A stretch of 64,000 bases of DNA from Haliotis asinina. Taxonomy: Eukaryota > Mollusca > Gastropoda > Lepetellida > Haliotidae. The notes beneath the pieces were generated by a model. The model did not search any database, had not been told where the DNA came from, and was given only the letters and a program-made list of their open reading frames with translations. The position numbers were made by a program, and so were the translations under genes. How positions within the stretch are numbered: position 1 is the stretch's first letter; each line of letters starts with the position of its first letter. Below, in pieces: positions 58,523 through 64,000 of the stretch. The stretch is taken from assembly GCF_037392515.1 (NCBI RefSeq), contig NC_090291.1, forward strand, positions 33,546,501-33,610,500, in the 5' to 3' direction.

Positions 58523-61500
58523 TCAGCCATGGTCCTGAGTTTTGACAATTTTACTTGGTGGGTTATCTCCCTTCAGCAGTGTGTCCACAGCAGATCTCTT
58601 GCCCCCTGGAGCATGTCGAACCAGTCCTTGGTTCACCTCCAGGGTGCGTTGTATAATGTCTGAGTGTGACCTCATGTGAACATTAAGTTGTGCCTTGTTG
58701 ATAGTTTCAAAACCACACTGACAGCATTTGAATACCACCCAGCAGACAGGTTGACGACCATCAGGTCCCATAGAGTTATTTAATCTCCCTTCGAGTATTT
58801 TCTTTTCTGAGATGAGAATCTTTTCCAACATGTCAGGGTCGCTGGTGTTGCTGCTGTCAATACGACAGTCATAGTCAATGGCGGCATTGATGACGTCATT
58901 GGTGAACTCATAGCTGTAGTTTCTGTCGCTGGCATGCCTCCACATGTGAGACTTGAGTGAGGGCAGATGATGGCAGACATAGCCGCAGAGATTACATTTG
59001 TACTGTTCCAGGGGCTGCTGAACATACCGCTGGTCGTTGATGTGACGCTTCATGTGAGATTTCAAACTCCTACTAGATACAGCAGTAAAGTCACACATCT
59101 CACATTTCAGGGTTTTAGTTTCTTCATGAATGCGAGCATGATCTGTAAAAACAGCTACACTTGTTGTAGTGAATTCACACTGGGAACATTTGAGATTTTC
59201 CTTCTTGGGCAAGAAATCCTTTGGAACTTCGTAGTCCGAATCAGTGGCATCCGAATCTTCAATGCTTTCAGGCTGGTCTTTGTAACAAAGCTCCTGCTTG
59301 TGAGAGCGCAATTCCAGCTTCGTAACAAATAGTTTGTTACAAAGGTCACATTTGTGATAGTACTGATCAGCATGGAAGCGGAGATGGTTCCTGTAAGCCA
59401 TTGGGTCATTAGTTTCAAAGTCGCACATGTGGCAGATCAACGGGTCCTTATCACTGTGAGCTCTCATGTGGGCTCTTAACTGACTCTTGTAGTTGAAGGT
59501 GGAGGGGCAGAGTTTGCATGGATAGGTACGCATCTTACAGTGACGAATCATATGATCCTGCAGAGACTCACTGGAACCGGCAATAAAGTCACATAGTGAA
59601 CATTCAAAGGGCTTCTTGGACTTGTGAAGACGCATGTGTAATCGGATCAGAAGTGTTCTGGAGTTGCTATAATGACAAAGCTTACATCTGTATTTAGTTT
59701 CTCCATCTTCTTCAATCTTCTCCATGTTTTCAATAGGGTCTACATTGAGTTCATCTTCATTAGATTCCCTCCTACTCCTGCGTCTTGACTGGCGTCTGCC
59801 TGGCAAGTTCTTAGCAGATTCATCCGTTTCACTCTCAGACTTCGACCGTTCTCTTAGCTGTTCAATGACAGCAAGCAGTGAGGAACAAATACCTGTCTTA
59901 GGTTTTGCAGACTCACTTGACAAATCTTCTGAAACAACTTCATCATCAGATTCTGTGTCACTATCAACCTCAGATGAATCGTTACTCGGCTTCACATTTT
60001 CTTCCTCACCAGTCTGAAGAGCACACACAGGGTTGCGATTAGGACCCTTCTTCAGCAAGGACAAAAGTGTGACTGCTTCTTCACTGTGCTTTTTAGCCCT
60101 GGTTAAAGGTCCCTTTGAAACATTTTCTTCTGTAACAGTCATCTTCTCCAACTGAGATAACTTTTTGGCTTGAACTGCTTCCAACCTCTCTTTAGCAGCT
60201 TGTCGCGTGCGAGCTCTTGTTACCATAGAAGGAGAACTACTTTGATTTACTGGTACCATTTCAGGTGACCCTGCACGGTCTGTCCAGTCATCATGCTGGG
60301 ATTGTTCCACCACACGAGGACTGTTCTGTTGGCTCTTCATGCCAGTAAATCCAGAGGCAGATGGAACCGAGTCAACTGTTTCAACTACCACACTAACTTC
60401 CCCAGTCTTTGACTCTTCAGCCTCTTTATCAAAACAAATTCTCTTGGCTACTTGTAGTATATTTGTATCATCTCTCTGAATAGGTTTCTCTGGGCCTAGC
60501 TTTGCACCAGCTGATGGAGATTCAGAAGACTCTTTACTCAATGTGGATAGTGAACCTTGCTCACTGGATGGAGATTTACTCTTTGCTATGATAGAGGGTT
60601 TGAGCAATTTGGATGATGCTCTGGGAGGACTAGTGGTTTTTGATCCAACTAATGGTGTCACACCGGAGATAACTACTTTTTTTCCTGGACTGTTTGATGT
60701 TTCAACTAGATTCAACTCAGAAGTTGTGACAGTTTCTTCATTTCCAATATGTGCTATTGGAGCAGATTCTTTCATCTGTACTTCTTTGCTTGATGAAGGG
60801 ATGTTTATTACAGAAGCAGTTTTCTGATGAGGCTCTCGAACTAAGGCCAGTGTTTTACCATCAATGGTCTGCATCTGGCAGATGGCAGTTCCTCCTGCAA
60901 CTGTCTTTGGAGCAATGTCAGTTTTAACAAGCTTGATATTAGTGATAGTGTTGTCACTGACAGATCTGAAAACATGGGTAACTGGTGCAGCAATCTGAGT
61001 TGGGGTCTTTTGAGATTCTGAGTTAGTTTTCTGCACAGTGAAGTCACCAAGAGGAGTTGAGACTTTCCCATTTTCCTGATTCTCTGCATCATCAGTGCCT
61101 CCAGAAAATGATTGGGGAGGTACTTTTGGTGTTGGTATGTCATCGTACATACTAAGAGGGCCATTCTGAAACATCGGGTAGTCAATGGCTTGGTTTCCTG
61201 AGTGTTTCCAGATATGAGCTTTGATTGTTCGCTGATACTCACAAGTGTAGCCACAGATGATGCACTTGAATCGGCCTGTTGATGGATCATGTGTGAAAGG
61301 GGTATTCTCAGAGTTCTTGCATGTATTTTCTTTCGTTACTGGAGCAACCAGAAATGTCTGATCTGCCTTCAAGTCTGCAGGTGGCTGTGGCTGCTGCTGA
61401 GGTGGCTGTTGTTTTTGTTGCTGCTGCTGTTGTTGTGGCTTCTCTTGGTCCACTTTCACAGATGGCTTCACTCTATGAGTCAGCATGTGTTTGATAAACA

Positions 61501-62617
61501 CTGTTGCTTCCTTGTGGACAAAGCTGCATTCTGTACACTTGTAGGCTGCATTGTCTGGGAGGGTAGCTTCAATGACTCGTATCTCCTTAGGAGCAGATTG
61601 GCCAATCTTCGATGTTTTTTCAACTAGTTTGGAAACATCAGGCTTCTTTTCTACTTGTGCCTCAGTCTTGATGTGAGACCACATGTGTGTCTTCATAGTG
61701 TCTGCATCTGGGGCAGTAAATCCACATTCTGTGCACTTAATCATGACATGCTTGCTCTGCTCTGCTTTAGGAGCTGTTCCAAGAGGCAGCGGAGGTGTTG
61801 CTTGGGCTCTTGGAGGTTGAGGTGTTGAGGACAAAGGTGAAACTAACTTTTCAGAGAGAGGTGGTTTCAATATATGAGTGTCAGCATGTGAAGCAAGCTT
61901 GTTAATATCTGCTGTTACAAAGGAGCATTCGCTACACTTGAACACCTTATCATGAGACTGGATGTGTTTCACAATCAGACTTTGATCGCCCGCAACAAAG
62001 TCACAAAGTTCACAAGCATAGATTCTGTCAGTATTGTGGGTATCCTTGAGATGTTTTTCAAAAGCTTCTTGATCAGCCAGATACACTGAACACAAACTAC
62101 ACTTAATCAATTTCTGTGTTGTGTGGAGTTTGATATGATTCGTGAGATGCCCTTTTTTCCTGAAAGATGCATTGCAATGCTCACATTCATACGGTCTCTC
62201 ATTGGTATGGACAACTAAATGCTCACGCAAGGAGTGACTGCGTTTCCCAGCATAATCGCAAAATGGACACTTGTATGGACGTTCAGGATTATGAACCAGG
62301 TCAATGTGCTGCTTCAGGTAGTGCTTATTGTGGCTGGAGTAATCACATTCATCACACTTATGGACAGCATCAGATAAATGAGTCTGTCCTGGACTTGATG
62401 ACGGTGGAACTGTCCCAACATGTTCAATGATCACACAGGGTATAGCATCCTTATCAAAGTTATCTGTGTTTAAGGGAGATGATGCTACAATAGTTATAAC
62501 AGGAGCAGATCTAGATGGTGCTGTGTTGTCCTTGACAACAAGGCTTTCAGATCCATGGGTGGCAACGGTTTCCATTCTGGTCACAGGTACAAGAGACACT
62601 GGACATCCTTCGGACAT
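58523..62617 (-). CDS. ZNF507: ZNF507 orthologue, 1,364-residue multi-C2H2 zinc-finger protein
   Basis: A single uninterrupted minus-strand frame from ATG at 62,617 to a stop ending at 58,523. About 18 C2H2 fingers lie in three groups: residues ~88-250 (six), scattered single fingers at ~295, ~361 and ~452, and ~976-1,320 (nine). Between them lie S/E/K-rich linkers and a short Q/P tract (~394-412). The C-terminal part resembles vertebrate ZNF507 as I recall it: YRCKLCHYSNSR, then MIRHCKMRTYPCKLC and FNYKSQLRAH. YKCNLCGYVCHHLPSLKSHM is followed by WRHASDRNYSYE, and FKCCQCGFET comes near the end. The finger at ~1,100 ends in Cys instead of a second His. The protein is expected to be nuclear and DNA-binding; its targets are unknown. 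An acceptor-like CTTTAG lies 9 bp before the ATG, so a 5' UTR exon probably lies upstream. Confidence 0.92.
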   Translation of the reverse strand: MSEGCPVSLVPVTRMETVATHGSESLVVKDNTAPSRSAPVITIVASSPLNTDNFDKDAIPCVIIEHVGTVPPSSSPGQTHLSDAVHKCDECDYSSHNKHYLKQHIDLVHNPERPYKCPFCDYAGKRSHSLREHLVVHTNERPYECEHCNASFRKKGHLTNHIKLHTTQKLIKCSLCSVYLADQEAFEKHLKDTHNTDRIYACELCDFVAGDQSLIVKHIQSHDKVFKCSECSFVTADINKLASHADTHILKPPLSEKLVSPLSSTPQPPRAQATPPLPLGTAPKAEQSKHVMIKCTECGFTAPDADTMKTHMWSHIKTEAQVEKKPDVSKLVEKTSKIGQSAPKEIRVIEATLPDNAAYKCTECSFVHKEATVFIKHMLTHRVKPSVKVDQEKPQQQQQQQKQQPPQQQPQPPADLKADQTFLVAPVTKENTCKNSENTPFTHDPSTGRFKCIICGYTCEYQRTIKAHIWKHSGNQAIDYPMFQNGPLSMYDDIPTPKVPPQSFSGGTDDAENQENGKVSTPLGDFTVQKTNSESQKTPTQIAAPVTHVFRSVSDNTITNIKLVKTDIAPKTVAGGTAICQMQTIDGKTLALVREPHQKTASVINIPSSSKEVQMKESAPIAHIGNEETVTTSELNLVETSNSPGKKVVISGVTPLVGSKTTSPPRASSKLLKPSIIAKSKSPSSEQGSLSTLSKESSESPSAGAKLGPEKPIQRDDTNILQVAKRICFDKEAEESKTGEVSVVVETVDSVPSASGFTGMKSQQNSPRVVEQSQHDDWTDRAGSPEMVPVNQSSSPSMVTRARTRQAAKERLEAVQAKKLSQLEKMTVTEENVSKGPLTRAKKHSEEAVTLLSLLKKGPNRNPVCALQTGEEENVKPSNDSSEVDSDTESDDEVVSEDLSSESAKPKTGICSSLLAVIEQLRERSKSESETDESAKNLPGRRQSRRRSRRESNEDELNVDPIENMEKIEEDGETKYRCKLCHYSNSRTLLIRLHMRLHKSKKPFECSLCDFIAGSSESLQDHMIRHCKMRTYPCKLCPSTFNYKSQLRAHMRAHSDKDPLICHMCDFETNDPMAYRNHLRFHADQYYHKCDLCNKLFVTKLELRSHKQELCYKDQPESIEDSDATDSDYEVPKDFLPKKENLKCSQCEFTTTSVAVFTDHARIHEETKTLKCEMCDFTAVSSRSLKSHMKRHINDQRYVQQPLEQYKCNLCGYVCHHLPSLKSHMWRHASDRNYSYEFTNDVINAAIDYDCRIDSSNTSDPDMLEKILISEKKILEGRLNNSMGPDGRQPVCWVVFKCCQCGFETINKAQLNVHMRSHSDIIQRTLEVNQGLVRHAPGGKRSAVDTLLKGDNPPSKIVKTQDHG

Positions 62618-62949
62618 GATGGATTCCTAAAGATGTGTGTCAACATGAGATCACATCAAGAAGATTCTAGATTCAGATCTAAGTCTATTGGTTCACTCAG
62701 AGAGGAGTTACATCATGGATCCTGCACTGCCCATGGACAAGAACGAACAATCATGTTCCAGGAGATCTAACCATAACTGGAAAATCTGAAACAAAGAAAA
62801 TAATCAGCTTTGTAATCATCTTCTGAAAGAAACACACAACCACAGCAAAACATTTACAGCAAAAACTATGCTACTTCAAATATTGGCCTGTTTTAACTTT
62901 CACATTCCATGTTAGTAGTACTACATTGTTATATGGTTGGTTGGCTTTT
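62618..62949 (-). other. ZNF507 5' flank with candidate 5' UTR splice acceptor
   Basis: ACATCTTTAG immediately before GAATCCATCATG suggests the coding exon begins at 62,626 and that the promoter and first exon lie further upstream, possibly outside the window. Nothing else is recognised. Confidence 0.45.
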
Positions 62950-63160
62950 AAAGGAACACTCATCAATATTCCAGCCATATGGAAATGGTCTCTAAATAAT
63001 TGAACCTGGACCAGGCAATCCAGTGATCAGCAATTAATCTATACTACTGGGATATCATGACATTTGACAATCAAGTCAGCCAGTCTGACCACCCAAACTT
63101 GTTAGTCACCCCTTACTACACGCATGGGTTACTGAACACCCAATTCTAATCTGGATCTTC
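62950..63160 (-). repeat. GCGGCGTAAAAC-tailed repeat (diverged)
   Basis: TCAATATTCCAGCCATATGG, CTGGACCAGGCAATCCAGTG, GTCAGCCAGTCTGACCACCC and ACGCATGGGTTACTGAACACC in minus-strand order. Confidence 0.85.
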
Positions 63161-63227
63161 TTGGGTGTTATTGTTACAAGGAAAACAAAAATTCAATGAA
63201 GGTAAACTGGTAGTCCTCAAATGCCAA

Positions 63228-63465
63228 AGTGAGTGAGCAAGTTCAGTTTTCTGCCGCGCTCAGTAATGGCGGTGACCAGTAAATAATCAAGTCTGAACCA
63301 ATCCAGTGGTCAAAAGCATCAGCATCAATCTGTGCAACAGGGAACTGATGACGTGTGTCAACCAAGTCAGCGAGCATCACCACCTGATCCCGTTAGACGT
63401 CTCTTATGACAAGCATGGGTTACTGAAGGCCCATATTATAACCTTGACCTTCACAGGTCTAAAAG
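63228..63465 (-). repeat. GCGGCGTAAAAC-tailed repeat
   Basis: AGTGAGTGAGCAAGTTCAG, TTTTCTGCCGCGCTCAGTAAT, GTGTCAACCAAGTCAGCGAG and ACCTTGACCTTCACAGGTC. It is complete apart from small deletions and lies next to the previous copy in the same orientation. Confidence 0.88.
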
Positions 63466-64000
63466 ACCAGACACAACTGAGGGCTCTCAACCTGATCCAG
63501 TTTAACTACAAAACAATCTAATAAGGATCAGCCAACAATCCATCAATTAATTTTTCTACATTCCATGATTTATCACATTAACTGGCAAAACACTGTGACA
63601 AATTAAACCATTTCGAAACATAAAGAGCCAACACAGGATATGTCTTTAGAAATGCTCATTGATCAAACTGAAATCAAGGTACAGTCAAGGTACCAACTAT
63701 GGCTGAACCTATCCTCTAACCACATATACAAAATGAAGTTAAAATGTATAATATGCATGAAATGAACACTAATTACGAGTGGAATAATACATGGGGTTTG
63801 GTGTTACAAAGTAAATACATCAGCTTAGCGTTTGCCCTTAACCTGAAAAGCTGCAAGCCCAAGGAGAGGTCCCAGACTGATAAAAAATTGTGGGTCCTCA
63901 TCAAAATGTGTAGGCACTACATTAATTCTGAAACACTGCATCAGCAACATTTGGACCCACTAAAATGATGTCATACACTGAAACATAATCAGAGTCTGGG
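63466..64000. other. No gene recognised at the window end
   Basis: AT-rich sequence; the frame at 63,744-63,968 has no domain. The ZNF507 promoter may lie beyond the edge. Confidence 0.4.

Noticed and set aside
61289..61627. Leucine/tryptophan-rich plus-strand frame, possible membrane protein
   Set aside because: It is the antisense shadow of the Q/P-rich linker of ZNF507.

Overview
This is a 64 kb piece of a repeat-rich, AT-rich animal nuclear genome. Two well-supported protein-coding genes, both C2H2 zinc-finger regulators, lie on the minus strand. The interspersed repeats suggest a marine gastropod, most likely an abalone (Haliotis): about a dozen copies of a ~270 bp repeat ending in a GCGGCGTAAAAC motif plus (ACTC)n, and about fifteen copies of a tRNA-derived SINE sharing that tail. 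The taxonomic call rests on recognising these repeats and was not searched.

Layout. From 1 to 28 kb I find no credible intact gene. The stretch holds a helicase-like relic (391-654), a ~22 bp minisatellite broken by a duplicated 140 bp block (4.83-6.3 kb), a GGAT-type minisatellite (7.3-8.05 kb), a 44 bp satellite of about 33 units (12.74-14.2 kb), several shorter tandem arrays (15-18.3 kb) and SINE fragments. From 28.3 to 40.6 kb lies a multi-exon gene that I identify as the ZFP64 orthologue. Seven exons join in frame, and the first exon(s) could not be located. Its introns carry SINEs, a 1,035 bp foldback element with ~470 bp arms, and an inverted partial copy of one of its own zinc-finger exons. 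From 42 to 50.3 kb is a transposon-rich interval with a complete but dead mariner (43,462-44,807), a complete but internally deleted Tc1-like element (48,455-49,668) and at least three Tc1-like relics. From 50.3 to 58.5 kb is intergenic sequence with SINE fragments. From 58.5 to 62.6 kb is the ZNF507 orthologue, whose 1,364-codon coding region is a single exon.

The two genes are in the same orientation, with ZNF507 upstream of ZFP64. Both products should be nuclear DNA-binding proteins; nothing in the sequence shows that they work together. The most unusual structures are the inverted exon copy and the foldback element in the same ZFP64 intron, an apparent GC-AG intron before the glutamine-rich ZFP64 tail, and a 40 bp palindromic insertion flanked by short direct repeats inside the dead mariner.
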